Positions 12,001-21,012 of a stretch of 64,000 bases of DNA are shown here, piece by piece (within the stretch, counting starts at the first letter, position 1; the number at the start of each line of letters is the position of its first letter). The translations under genes and the position numbers were made by a program. Location: assembly GCA_009731375.1 (NCBI GenBank), contig BJOX01000095.1, positions 610,694 through 674,693 of the forward strand, in the 5' to 3' direction. Under the pieces are notes generated by a model. The model was not told the DNA's origin. It saw nothing but the letters and a program-made list of their open reading frames with translations, and did not search any database. The DNA is from Paulinella micropora (lineage: Eukaryota; Cercozoa; Imbricatea; Euglyphida).

Positions 12001-12519
12001 CGCGGCAGCAGCGCCAGGTGTGACCAGCACAAGGAACCCGCCGTGTGTGTTGGGAAAAGCAGGAGTGCGCCAGCTGATGGATATGGGCAACACAGCCAAC
12101 CAGCCGCCAGATATGGTCGAAGCAGCCATCCAGCGGGCAGCAAGGGCGATAACAGCGATCATGACGTAGCTGAGTCGAGCTTGCCCTCAATGGTTCAGCC
12201 AGCAGGAACAAGCACGGCCGGCGCAGCTGGTAACCAGGCCGGTCCAGCAAACGGACCGGCCCTCTCAGCGGACATCGGCAATACCAGCCGTTGCTCCCGT
12301 GAAATTTTCGCGCTCAACGGCCAGCAGCCTGGACGTGCAAATTTGGGCAAATTCGCAGCGGGTGGTGGTGGGGGCCGGCGCAACCAGCAGCCGTTGCAGC
12401 TGGCGCGCAGGGCTGCGCAGCAAGAGCAACAGCAGCAGCAGCAGCTGGTCAGTGTGGCCCGCCTGTTGCCGCGAATCAAGGCGGAGCTGCGCGAATGGTT
12501 CGCGCAACTCAAGTTCTGA
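2121..12519 (+). CDS. Gene 1: large multi-exon gene with poly-Gln and poly-Ser tracts (function unknown)
   Basis: Proposed exons: 2121-2174, 2666-3076, 3507-3652, 6139-6227, 7996-8060, 9157-9190, 10575-10731 and 11551-12519 (stop TGA). All junctions have AG/GT borders, and the phases agree from one exon to the next. The 5' start was not found and may lie in or before the upstream array. Readable pieces include [19 protein letters not shown], then about 45 Gln with scattered Arg, then a Ser/Pro run. These are followed by [47 protein letters not shown] and [20 protein letters not shown]. The last exon carries about 100 Ser from (AGT)n, a Gln run and the tail [16 protein letters not shown] recognise no family. 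The Ser run could instead be an intron. Introns are almost pure microsatellite. Some acceptors were chosen because they keep the frame, so single borders may be wrong. Confidence 0.55.
2176..2662. repeat. (ATGT)n intron microsatellite
   Basis: Nearly pure TATG tetranucleotide with short ATGG and TTATG interruptions fills the intron between the exons at 2121 and 2666. The run begins right at the donor (CAG|GTAATG) and ends at the acceptor TTACGCAG. The splice sites are therefore embedded in the repeat. Confidence 0.95.
2684..3030 (+). repeat. Coding (CAA)n then (TTC)n/(TCC)n trinucleotide tract
   Basis: A CAA/CAG/CGG tract gives poly-Gln, followed by TCT/TCC repeats giving poly-Ser. Both are inside the second proposed exon of gene 1. 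In the other frames the same DNA would give poly-Asn/poly-Thr or poly-Leu. The frame was chosen from the phase of the flanking exons. Confidence 0.85.
3077..3506. repeat. Intron of (TA)n, (TG)n, (CATA)n, (CA)n
   Basis: Dinucleotide runs at 3131-3150 (TA) and 3153-3242 (TG with TC interruptions) are followed by CATA repeats. At 3411-3434 GGCACGCAGAGCCTGATACC is a decayed copy of the start of the exon at 3507 (CGACACGCAGAGCCTGGTAG), again followed by a microsatellite. Confidence 0.8.
3701..4101 (+). pseudogene. Three decayed copies of the exon at 3507-3652
   Basis: Copies at about 3701-3752, 3937-4013 and 4071-4100 keep blocks such as GTGGAGCGAAACGGTGGAGC and GGCGCTCAAGATGCACTTGT, each followed by GTATGT as in the parent donor. 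They are separated by (GACAGACAA)n (3776-3894) and (AATAC)n. None keeps the complete frame. Confidence 0.75.
3776..3894. repeat. (GACAGACAA)n minisatellite
   Basis: GACAGACA/GACAAGACA units in tandem sit between two decayed exon copies inside a gene 1 intron. Confidence 0.9.
4113..5230. repeat. 1.1 kb (AATAC)n pentanucleotide array
   Basis: The array starts as pure TACAA/AATAC repeats. From about 4485 it mixes in AACAC-type variant pentamers, and it returns to pure AATAC near 5180. Isolated GCAAT variants are shared over wide distances. Just downstream, 5242-5274 (GTGCTGAGCAAGGCGCTCAA) is another decayed copy of the exon at 3507. Confidence 0.95.
5358..6090. repeat. (TA)n, (TCTA)n, (TACC)n and A/T-rich intron
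   Basis: A TA run at 5362-5398 is followed by a short unique stretch. TCTA with TCCA variants covers 5513-5900, including a TACC block near 5815-5840. TA-rich sequence with TG ends before the exon acceptor at 6138. Confidence 0.9.
6228..6520. repeat. (TACC)n with 35 bp higher-order units
   Basis: After the exon at 6139, units of TACCCACCTACCTACTACCT are repeated about three times. They pass into long TACC/TGCC runs up to about 6500. Confidence 0.85.
6524..6951 (+). pseudogene. Decayed copies of the exon at 6139-6227, one split by microsatellite
   Basis: The second copy is cut in two. TTCGTCTGTCTGCTGTCTGC (about 6526-6553) matches the exon's first half. CTGTTGTCCAGCCTGAGCCA (about 6671-6705) matches its second half. 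Between them lie 117 bp of (CT)n then (TA)n/(TG)n absent from the parent. A third, more diverged copy lies at 6899-6951 (GTCTGATGCTTTCTGCGCCA). None keeps a working donor. Confidence 0.75.
6952..7270. repeat. (TCTA)n/(TCTG)n microsatellite
   Basis: TCTA runs with TCTG blocks, ending in TACC near 7240-7270. All of it lies inside a gene 1 intron. Confidence 0.95.
7271..7800 (+). repeat. Tandem 5'-edge copies of the exon at 7996, separated by (TACC)n
   Basis: A block of about 35 bp, ATTAGCAACAAGCGTTTGCA followed by AAGAAGAAGACAG, recurs near 7283, 7428, 7587, 7676 and 7768. A shorter piece lies near 7505. Each block is followed by TTATATCTACC and a TACC run. The block resembles the upstream part of the exon at 7996 (CAAAGGAATAAGAAGACGG). 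The units look like duplicated acceptor plus exon start. Confidence 0.7.
8061..8707 (+). repeat. Five tandem 3'-edge copies of the exon at 7996-8060, separated by (ATGT)n
   Basis: The last 42 bases of the exon plus donor GTATGT recur at 8145-8186, 8247-8288, 8369-8410, 8494-8535 and 8665-8707, with ATGT runs of 55-125 bp between. In the proposed frame they read (S/G)ERFLL(N/Q)TILE. Most differences fall at silent third positions (CTT/CTA, CTG/CTA, CTA/CTG), which supports the plus-strand frame. Confidence 0.85.
8708..9150. repeat. (ATGT)n with (GTGT) variants
   Basis: Long TATG run with TGTG, TTATG and ATTTATG variants, ending at the acceptor of the 34-nt exon 9157-9190. Confidence 0.95.
9264..9420. 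mobile_element. Palindromic dispersed repeat (MITE-like), copy 1
   Basis: Inverted arms GCCAAATTTGACGTG + TTTTGCGGGC and GCCCGCAAAA + GCACGTCAAATTTGTGGC face each other around a short GC loop. The flank reads TTATCGGTCA..ACCGATGAATCTACATATGC. A related copy lies at 23717-23888. No open reading frame is present. It fits a non-autonomous palindromic element; target duplications were not resolved. Confidence 0.6.
9544..10212. repeat. (CT)n then (AATAC)n array
   Basis: A CT run at 9548-9584 is followed by about 600 bp of AATAC pentamers with GCAAT variants and an (AAAAC)n block near 9988-10025. It matches the composition of the array at 4113-5230. Confidence 0.95.
10339..10540. repeat. (GATA)n microsatellite
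   Basis: Nearly pure GATA for 200 bp directly upstream of the exon at 10575. Confidence 0.95.
10738..11545. repeat. (ATGT)n/(ACGT)n intron microsatellite
   Basis: The 0.8 kb intron between the exons 10575-10731 and 11551-12519 is TATG with TACG blocks. Two interspersed copies of TATGCCACGGTATG lie near 10875 and 10965. It ends at ATGCTCAG|ATGCG. Confidence 0.95.
11700..12000 (+). repeat. (AGT)n tract coding poly-Ser
   Basis: About 300 bp of TAG/AGT trinucleotide with AAT variants lies inside the last exon of gene 1. In the gene's frame it is poly-Ser with a few Asn. Its borders have no convincing donor/acceptor pair, so I treat it as coding. Confidence 0.8.
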
Positions 12520-13230
12520 CACATGATTTTCTACTGATATTAATACATATAGTATGCCATCCCACCGAGTATTTTCGCAGTCCTTTCTCGTTTGGACATT
12601 TGTTAAATGTATGTATGTATGTATGCATGTATGTATGTATGTATGTATGTTTTTTTGCTAGCAGATTTGTGTGTGCATGTATGTACGTATATATGAATGT
12701 ATCGCGTGTATGTATTCCTGTATTTGTATATATATGTGCCACGGTGTACAAGTACTCAGCCCCAAGTTTGTCCTTTAACAAACTGCAAGGGAGAATTTCG
12801 GGCGGCGTTTGACAATTACTTTTTTTATATCAATGGCGACCGGGCCGGCGGTGGGCCGCCCCACTGGCGGCGGCTTTGAACTTGAAAGCCCCACACTGGC
12901 GGTGCCATGTAAATATGCAATATTACTTCAAATTATATACAATCTCTCCTCCGAAGTTCTGCCGTTCTCATTTCATTTTCCGAGTCCAGCCTAGACTCGA
13001 GACTGACTTTCACTGGATCAACTTCAAGTTTCTTTCGTTTCCTTTTCGGCCCCTTGTCTCCCCGGCCTGCCCGGGCCGGCCTGTAACTTCAGCTCAGTGG
13101 TTCCAGGATCCTGACTCTGGCCATGAAATTTGAGTCTGACCGTCTTTTTCAAGTTAACTGTTCTCGCCGGAAGCCAGGCTGTTTTCTGGCGCCATTTTTT
13201 TTTTTTTTTTTTCTACTACACTGAATAAGT
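12520..13230. other. Gene 1 downstream region, no gene seen
   Basis: Contains a short (ATGT)n run (12607-12650), a unique GC-richer stretch with GGCCGGCGGTGGGCCGCC near 12843, and poly-T just before a gap. No reading frame with coding character was found. Confidence 0.5.
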
Positions 13231-13284
13231 NNNNNNNNNNNNNNNNNNNNNNNNNNNNNNNNNNNNNNNNNNNNNNNNNNNNNN
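13231..13284. other. Assembly gap
   Basis: Run of N followed by a poly-G stretch. Ten-base N gaps also occur at 19175, 20129, 44113, 44661 and 62218, most of them in or beside low-complexity sequence. Confidence 0.99.
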
Positions 13285-13764
13285 GGGGGGGGGGTGTGTT
13301 TTGAAGTATTCGAGTGCCAGTAAGGGTTGTCAGTCCTCACTCGTCTTCGCGTGTGGGCTCCAAACCTACGCATAACCCCAAGGAGAGAGGAGGCGAATCC
13401 GAAGACCGACCCTTCACACAAGGGAATGACATTTGGTTGAGCACGACTGGCCGCACACATGTAGACGACCTTCTGCATGATGTTTTCATGTCAGTCGGGG
13501 GTATGATATTTGTTTGAGTATATTGTTTGGGATATCTGAGTGTCTATGTTCTGTCCTTATCTCCTTCTGGGTCCTTCTGGGTCCTAGTCATTATCTCCAT
13601 CCTGGACTGCTTCGGGATCACTGGTTCCGTGTGAACTCCTTCGGGGTCCGGTTGTTATTCACATTGTCCCTCACTTGTGAATTGGTTCCATCTTGAACTC
13701 CTTTGGGGTCCGGTTGTTGTCTCAGTTGTTCCTCACTCTGGTTCCTTCTGGGTCCATTAGGTCT

Positions 13765-14085
13765 GTCCTTGGGGTCCGCTTCCGTCCCGTTCTTTGCTAG
13801 TATCTGAGACTCCTGTGTTGGGTTGATTTGATTAGGTTACATTAACGTGTGCAGTGATATGTAGGTAAGGGCGAGTCTCTGTTTGTGTGTGTATACTTGT
13901 ACCCCTTGTTCTAGGTATTCGGTACGTGTGATTCCTTCATCGTATTATTAATTCATGGGCGTACCCTGGTTGGGTGTGTGGGGCGTCTTTAGCGAGTGGG
14001 TGCATCCCGAGTCTATGTGTTCGGCATTGTTGGTGTATTTTGCCTGTCATCATACTGGGCATCGATTCTCCTATTGTGGCTAGAA
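13765..14085. repeat. ~320 bp direct repeat, copy 1
   Basis: Shares long blocks with 15038-15370, for example TTTAGCGAGTGGGTGCAT, GAGTCTATGTGTTYGGCATTG and CATCGATTCTCCTATTGTG. The pair brackets the minus-strand USP-like frame and its flank. They could be degenerate terminal repeats of an element or a tandem duplication. Confidence 0.75.
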
Positions 14086-14587
14086 CTTCGGCCAGTCGGC
14101 GGATCGTGTCTGAGTCCTGGTGAGTTGTGAGATCCGGGGCGTGTTGCATCGTCTGGATTAGCTTTGCTATTGGGAGATCACGCCAGGGGCCCGTTGGGAT
14201 TGATTTTTGTATCCTTGAGATTAATGGAGTAATATACTGGATGACGCTGTTAGCGAAGCATGTCTTGCCCCAGTTAGGCAGTGTTTTCCAGCAGCCAGGG
14301 AGCAAGCTTGGTGTTGTTTGCGGTGGGGCCAGGATAGTTGTTGGGGGTGTGGAAGTTTCCCTTGTCGCGTCCTGTTCGCTCATCGTCAGGCAACCGATTG
14401 ATCTGTACAGGTCCACTGTCGACTCCAAACCGAAGTGGTGCTCCGTGTTTGAAGAAGGCGAGGTCCTGTCCAATATCAGTGTTCCTAGGTGTATCAGGAC
14501 CCCTGTCGACTCCAAGCCGGAGTTGTGCTCCGTGTCTGAAGATGTTGCTAGGTGTGGGCGAAATGTATGGATTAGGTGGCTTGACAA
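13937..14587 (-). pseudogene. USP-like (ubiquitin-specific protease) cysteine-box reading frame
   Basis: The 216-residue frame contains TLPNWGKTCFANSVIQYI near residue 102-119. This resembles the USP Cys box (GLxNxGNTCFMNSxLQ), with the would-be catalytic Cys near residue 110. After it comes a helical stretch, then Pro/Ser/Thr-rich and degenerate sequence. No His box or Asp/Asn was found, so the domain is partial. The N-terminal part holds two copies of a block reading DTEHxxGLEST (14378-14460 and 14485-14550). The frame lies between two direct repeats, which suggests a mobile-element origin. Identification rests on one motif. Confidence 0.4.
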
Positions 14588-15037
14588 GTGGTCGTTGCCG
14601 AGGGAGAGAGGGCTGGTGGTTGTGTTGTTGGCTGGTGAACAGGGGATGCACTCTAAGTCGCGTCGGGTAAGCAGGCGTCGCGGGCCAGGTCGTTGAGTGG
14701 GGGTTCTTCAGGCTTGGTGCCTGCAGGGGTGATGAGATATGTGTAGGGGTGGTGTAGTAAGTGAGTTTTTGGAGTTTGTTTTCCTCTCTCCTGTCCTACT
14801 GGAATCATCCGTGTCTACGTGGAGGTCTGAAGGCTTTTCCCCGTTGTCGGTAGTATCCATGTGATCTATCTCCAGGTGAGCCTTCCCCTGGGGGGGCTCG
14901 GTGGATCCTTGGATTCAATCACCTCAGGGGATATCATGTTTTTCCAGTGTGAAGTGCGTCAATTTGTTCCTGTTCGAGATGCAGATTGTTGTTTCAGGCG
15001 TCTTGTTCTTGAGTGCCTTCTTGGTTCCATTAGGTCC

Positions 15038-15370
15038 GTTCTTGGGATCCGCTTCCGTCCCTTCCTTAGCTAGTTTCTGAGTCTCCGGTGTTGGGCTAGT
15101 TTGATTAGATTGTATTAACTTGTGTATGGGTATGTAGGTAAGGGTGAATCCCTGCCTGTGTGTGGGCACTTGTAACCCTTGTTCTAGGTATTTGGTACTT
15201 GTGCTTTCCTTGTCGTTGGGATGGAATGTGTGTGAGGAATTCATAGGCGCACACCTGGTTGGGTGTGTGTGGTGTCTTTAGCGAGTGGGTGCATTCCGAG
15301 TCTATGTGTTTGGCATTGTTGGTGTATGTTGCCTGTCATCATACTGTGCATCGATTCTCCTATTGTGATA
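15038..15370. repeat. ~330 bp direct repeat, copy 2
   Basis: Partner of 13765-14085. Divergence is spread evenly and includes indels. The USP-like coding seen beside copy 1 does not continue beyond this copy. Confidence 0.75.
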
Positions 15371-15476
15371 TTTCAATACTTAGTAACTGATGATTCCAAC
15401 AGTCACCGCCTTGCCACCGTCACTGGTACAATACAGCCTGACGGTTGATTACTACCTATTGTTTAAGTGCATGAAA

Positions 15477-15626
15477 TTGCCAATTGGCAATTTTAGTTGC
15501 CAATTGGCAACGTTTTTAGTTATTAATACCAATTGGCAACGTTTTTTTTTTTTTCTTGTTCACAATATTTCCGTATTTGTGTAACAAAATTACCACTTGG
15601 CAACGCGCTGTTACCAATTGGTAACG
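15477..15626. repeat. Cluster of TTGCCAATTGGCAA palindromes
   Basis: Perfect palindromes at 15477-15490 and 15497-15510 are joined by near copies at about 15527-15540, 15589-15604 and 15611-15625 (TTACCAATTGGTAA). No coding sequence surrounds them. They could be a protein-binding array or the subrepeat of an element. Confidence 0.7.
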
Positions 15627-15650
15627 CTATGTCCATGCACTTAGATACTA

Positions 15651-15673
15651 CAAGCCGCCTTCACTGCGGCTTG
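15651..15673. other. Perfect 8 bp stem-loop
   Basis: CAAGCCGC and GCGGCTTG pair around a 7-base loop, immediately 3' of the palindrome cluster. A second small hairpin, CTCGTAGAGACGAG, lies near 15717. Role unknown. Confidence 0.5.
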
Positions 15674-16480
15674 TGGTTTGTTACGCATACACCGTTTACT
15701 GGAGAATACTTGCCGCTCGTAGAGACGAGTGAGAAGATTAAGTGAGTACGCCAGCTTACCCTCAGTATTAATAGACAGCTTTGAGTTTTATTACGACGTC
15801 ACTGTGTTTTATTACGACGTTTTTACCATTTCAGTCTTTTTACTGTTTTAATCATGTTCAAGTTTTCGTTTTACTGCATTATTATAGTAACCCACCCATC
15901 ACCACCGTCTGGCCTTTTTCCGGTGCGGTTTCAAGTTCGTTCAGTTTTCCACTTCATTGTTACCGTGACGTCGGACCACAGGTGACGCCTTCAACTTACC
16001 AATTCACCAAAGTCGTTTTTTTCCACTGAACGAATGCTTGCTTTTCGCTGAGGCGGCTGATAAGGAAGCATGCAAGTAAGCTTAGGCGAACATAAGTATT
16101 AATATTGTAGTTGAAAAATAATCGTTCGGGAGTCACTGTGACTGCCCTCGGAGAACGTGAAAAACTTAGGGAGAAAAAAAAAGTTTAGGGGAAAACTTGA
16201 AAAATATATTAATATTATTAATAATACCAGCACCTCAGGTATGGTCTTTGAAAAAATTCAACTTGTGTCATTTTAAATGTTTCTTTACTAGAATAAATTC
16301 CGGACAGTAATTGCCAGTGATACACATGTTGACCTTGTCACCACTTCAGAAAAACAAAATTTTGTTACCAAGCATATTGCGTTTGACGTAGAATCACATA
16401 CACTAACATCTTAAACTGAGAAGAGAGATTAAGTTGGAAGTTGGATGATTGATGTTGCCTGCCTTGAAAGAAAGCGAGAA
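15674..16480. other. No gene seen
   Basis: A/T-rich unique sequence without a convincing reading frame, repeat or RNA gene. Confidence 0.4.
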
Positions 16481-16492
16481 GACTACCCAGGG

Positions 16493-16562
16493 CACGTGAC
16501 CTAGGACATACGTGATCAGAGCACGTAGCACGTGACCCAGAGCAGGTGACCCAGAGCACGTG
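16493..16562. promoter_or_regulatory. Cluster of CACGTG (E-box/G-box) motifs
   Basis: GCACGTGACC at 16493, GCACGTGACCCAGAGCA at about 16526 and GCACGTGG at 16556 are interspersed with ACGTGATC, CACGTAG and CAGGTGACCC variants. The cluster begins right after the SmG stop codon. It may be a regulatory array or a degenerate tandem repeat. Confidence 0.45.
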
Positions 16563-16570
16563 GGGCGGTC

Positions 16571-16813
16571 TTATCGGGTTTTAGGCGCGTAGTTGGTACG
16601 ACCAACGGGCTCCAGTGATTCTAGCATAATGATCGAGTTACCTAGCACAACATCCGTACACACATGATATAGAAGAATAAAGATATGAAGGGACGAACTG
16701 GAAAAAGAATACTGAAGGATAGGCAGGTGGACAGGTAGACACTCGTAGAGATAGATAGATAGATGGATAGATGGATGGATGTATAGATGGATAGATGGAT
16801 AGATAGATAGATG

Positions 16814-16910
<97 letters not shown>

Positions 16911-16911
16911 G

Positions 16912-16945
<34 letters not shown>

Positions 16946-17217
16946 CATAGATGCATAAATCTTTCTATCTGTGTATCTATCTATCTATCTATCTGTCTAT
17001 CTATCTATCTATCTATCTATATCTATCTATCTATATCTATCTATCTATATCTATCTATGTCTATCTATCTATGTCTATCTATCTATGTCTATCTATCTAT
17101 GTCTATCTATCTATCTATGTCTATCTATGTCTATCTATGTCTATCTATCTATGTCTATCTATCTATGTCTATCTATCTATGTCTATCTATATATGTCTAT
17201 CTATATATGTCTATCTA

Positions 17218-17258
<41 letters not shown>

Positions 17259-17293
17259 CTATCTATCTCTCTATCTATCTCTCTATCTATCTC

Positions 17294-17334
<41 letters not shown>

Positions 17335-17553
17335 AACACACAATCAATACTAGACTTGGCGACCTCGAAGGATAGTGGTTCCGAGCGAGTTACGTTCCTT
17401 GGCGCTGACAATCTCAACTGTGTCATCGAGTACAAGATTCATGAACTGGTCAAAACCGCGTAGAACACCGCCGACTGTTCGATTTCCGTTGAGCTTGAGG
17501 ATCAGTTGCTTGTCCATGTACTTTGTCAAATCTGGACCGGCGACCTTGGCCAT
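16571..17553 (-). CDS. SNRPG: Small nuclear ribonucleoprotein G (SmG)
   Basis: Two exons on the minus strand: 17553-17364 (ATG to ..ILRG) and 16641-16571 (NSIIMLESLEP.., stop TAA), spliced GAG|GTCGCC..TGCTAG|GTAAC within the Gly of ILRGNS. The 86-residue product has the Sm1 motif (LNGNRTVGGVLRGFDQFMNL) and the Sm2 motif (ILRGNSIIML) of the Sm fold, and begins MAKVAGPDLTKYMDK like other SmG proteins. It is about ten residues longer than human SmG (76), the extra being a C-terminal GRTNYAPKTR-type tail. SmG is part of the heptameric Sm ring on U1, U2, U4 and U5 snRNAs. The 0.72 kb intron is mostly (TCTA)n. The start is the only in-frame ATG before the Sm core. Confidence 0.95.
16750..17334. repeat. 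(TAGA)n then (TCTA)n/(TGTCTA)n filling the SmG intron
   Basis: On the plus strand the run is GATA/TAGA up to about 16945 and then switches to TCTA with TATGTCTA higher-order units. The two halves are therefore in opposite orientation and could form a long imperfect hairpin. Only about 20-100 bp at each end of the intron are unique. Confidence 0.95.
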
Positions 17554-18169
17554 CTTGAGTCCTAAGGAACAACCGATTTTTGAATTTTTTTACACATCGC
17601 TGTTTGAAGGAACAACCGATTTTTGCATTTTATATTATATATATATATATACATCGCTGTTTTTTTTTCTGGAATGAAAATTTGTGGATTCGTGTTTTAG
17701 TCGCAATGAGTCTCTGCTAACACTCCTGTAAGTCTCTTCTAACACTCCTCTACCAGTAATTCTCTTCCAGTCTAAACAGTCATATGAAGGGGGTGCTTGG
17801 AGGGCTATAACACATGTCATTATTTGTGAGGGTGAACAGTAAACAATTTGAGAGCGAAAGCATGAAACACAAGTTGGATTGCACGCAGTGCTAGGAAGAT
17901 GCATCAGAAACTATTATTCATTGGCCCGGAGCAGGACGAATGCCTGTAATGTCTCAAGCATTTCCTTTCTGCCCGTAACGGCAAGCAGTATGTCCTCTCG
18001 TCTGAACAGTAGTTGAATTATCGTCGTGGGTTACTCTCTCTTCTATGGTAACAGTCAGAATTATCTGTCTATCACTTGATCCACTCGTATCTCATAAGTT
18101 ATACGTTCCCACCTATCGTCAGCTGGTCATTCCAAAAGTACCCTGAAACCGATACTTACCGACACACAG
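17554..18169. promoter_or_regulatory. Divergent intergenic region between SmG and the PH-domain gene
   Basis: About 0.6 kb without clear coding separates the SmG start (minus) from the first recognised PH-gene exon (plus). It should hold the SmG promoter and probably the missing first exon and promoter of the PH gene. It contains a GGAACAACCGATTTTTG repeat (17565 and 17610) and a TA run. An in-frame TAA at about 18094 shows that the exon at 18170 needs an upstream exon. Confidence 0.4.
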
Positions 18170-18338
18170 GAACCCAACGGTGTGAAGGACGTGGCCATCA
18201 AAGTGGATCAGCGGCCATCTCAAATCAAATTCAAAGATGTGAAAGTCATTAAGTATGGTCGGCGAGGAAAGCCGCATGCTCGTGTCCTATATCTGGACAT
18301 GAATCCAGGTAAACCACACACACAAACACACAAACACA

Positions 18339-18380
<42 letters not shown>

Positions 18381-18468
18381 CTCTTTCTTTCTCTCTCTCA
18401 CACACACACACACACTCACTCTCTCTCACACACACACACTCTCACTCTCTCTCTCTCTCTCATCTCTC

Positions 18469-18509
<41 letters not shown>

Positions 18510-19106
18510 TCTTCTTCGCTTTTATTGAGAGAACAATTTTACAATCGGGCTCAGGGAACGTCCACGTGAAAAGTATAGCTAGTAAGTTATACCTTTATCT
18601 AAGGTGGAAACCTCGTTATTCAGTTGATCGTATTAAAGGAAAATATTAAATTTGTATTTAGCGGCTCGGTATTATATATATCTAGTATTAATATTATTAA
18701 TATTAATATTATGTTTAGATATATTCAGTAGTGATAATATTATAATATGATATGAATATATATGTTATTGTAAAAGTGTAGTAGTTTATGTCTGGCGGCC
18801 CCCCCTCTCTTTTCTTTTTCGTGAGAAAAAGTGAAAGAGAGAGGAGGAAGTTGGGGCTGTGCGTGGTTGACCATATACGTTGGCTGATCTCTCTCTCTCT
18901 CTCTCTCTGCTCTCTCTGCTCTCTCTCTCTCTTTCTCTCCTCTCTCTCTCTCTTTCTCTTTCTCTCTCTCTCTCTCACTCACTCACACACACACACACAT
19001 CTCTCTCTTTCCCTCTTTCTCTTTCGCTCTCATCTCTCTCTCTCTCTTTCTCTCTCTCTCTTTCTATCTCTCTCTCTCATCTCTCTCATCTCTCCCTCTC
19101 TCTCTC

Positions 19107-19154
<48 letters not shown>

Positions 19155-19252
19155 CTCTCCTCTCTCCCCTCTCTNNNNNNNNNNACACACACTCTCTCTC
19201 TCTCTCCCCTCTCTCTCCCCTCTCTCATCTCTCTCATCTCTCTCTCTCTCGG

Positions 19253-19306
<54 letters not shown>

Positions 19307-19881
19307 TTCTCTCTCGCTCGCTCGCTCGCTCTCTCTCGCTCGCTCTCATCTCTCTCTCATCTCTCTCTCTCTCTCTCTCCCTCCCTTCCTCCTCCTCCTC
19401 CTCCTCCTCCTCCTCCTTTCTCTCTCTCTCTCTCTCTCTCGTATGTGCATCTGTGTCTCTGTGTTGGTGTGTGTGTTTGTGTGTGTGTTTGGGGTGGGGG
19501 GGGGTTGAGTATTTATTCTCTCTCTCTCTCTGCTCGCTGCTCGCTGCGTCGGGTTGTCTGTGCTATGCCATGTGGGCATATATGTGCTTGCTGTGGTAGA
19601 TAAGGCATATATGTGCTTACTGTGGTATAATTGCTTGTCGTGTGGTCCAGGATTACTATTACTATTACTATTACTATTACTATTACTATAACTATTACTA
19701 TTACTATTACTAGTAATATTTCTATGACTATTACTATTACTGTTACTATTACTATTACTATTACTATTACTATTACTATTACTATAACTGTTACTATTGC
19801 TATTGCTATTACTATTACTGTTACTATTACTATTACTATTACTCTTACTCTTACTATTACTATTACAAATACAATTACAAT

Positions 19882-19913
<32 letters not shown>

Positions 19914-20075
19914 TTACTAGGTGGTCATCCCTGTTTCGTTTGGTGCAAGCAGGAAAAAAGGCAAAAAACCAAACGTCACTCCCCTCTCCTCGTCTTCTTT
20001 TTCTGATGATGATGATAATTTCTCTTCTTCTTCTTCTTCTTCTTCTCCTCCTCCTCCTCCTCCTCCTCATCCTCC

Positions 20076-20128
<53 letters not shown>

Positions 20129-20242
20129 NNNNNNNNNNCCCCCCCCCTCTCTCTCTCTCTCTCTCATACATGCATGCATGCATACATACATACATACATA
20201 CATACATACATCCCTACAGGTCGACTTCACCATCATGCGCTG

Positions 20243-20294
<52 letters not shown>

Positions 20295-20967
20295 CCTACC
20301 TACCTACCTACCTACCTACCTGCCTACCTACCTACCTACCTACCTATCTATCTATCTATCGATCTATCTATCTATCTATCTATCTATCTGTATGTATGTA
20401 TGTATGTATGTATGTATGTATGTATTTATGTATGTATGTACATATGTATGTATGTATGTATGTATTTATGTATGTATGTACATATGTATGCATGTATGTA
20501 TGTGTTTGCAGTCACCTTGAACAACTCGGTCGAAGTGCGTGACGTTGCCGATGTACGCAAGGTATCTATCTATCTATCTATCTATCTATATATCTATCTA
20601 TCTCTAACCCACAGTGCTCTGTCGGTTTATACTAGACTGTCGAACAGTCTCGAAACTCCATCTGCTTACTGGGTCCTCTGTAATGGAGGTGGGAGCTCGT
20701 TCTGCAAGGGGCGAGAGCCCTGGCCCCGCCTGGTACTAGAGAGATTTGGTATCGCCTGTATCAGTCCCTTCCGTGCAAACATCACGGCTTAGCTGGGCAT
20801 CGGGTTAATACTTTACCCACAGACTTCCTTGGTTGACGAAATCAGAAGCTCCTTTTTTCTGACATTAGTCGATATCTCATCTACCTATCTATCTATCTAT
20901 CTACCTATCTACCTATCTATCTATCCATCTATCTAGCTAGCTAGCTAGCTAGCTAGCTATCTATCTA

Positions 20968-21012
<45 letters not shown>

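Noticed and set aside
13937-15370. The two 320 bp direct repeats as LTRs
   Set aside because: No TG..CA ends, target duplication, primer-binding site or RT between them. Kept only as direct repeats.
19631-20542. Long frame through (ATTACT)n, the exon at 19921 and poly-C
   Set aside because: The phase of the flanking exons requires another frame at 19921 ([13 protein letters not shown]), which fits the PH domain. The long frame is a repeat artefact.
20605-20870. A tRNA- or SINE-like island in a PH-gene intron
   Set aside because: No A-box/B-box pair or cloverleaf could be drawn. The sequence is merely unique and GC-richer.
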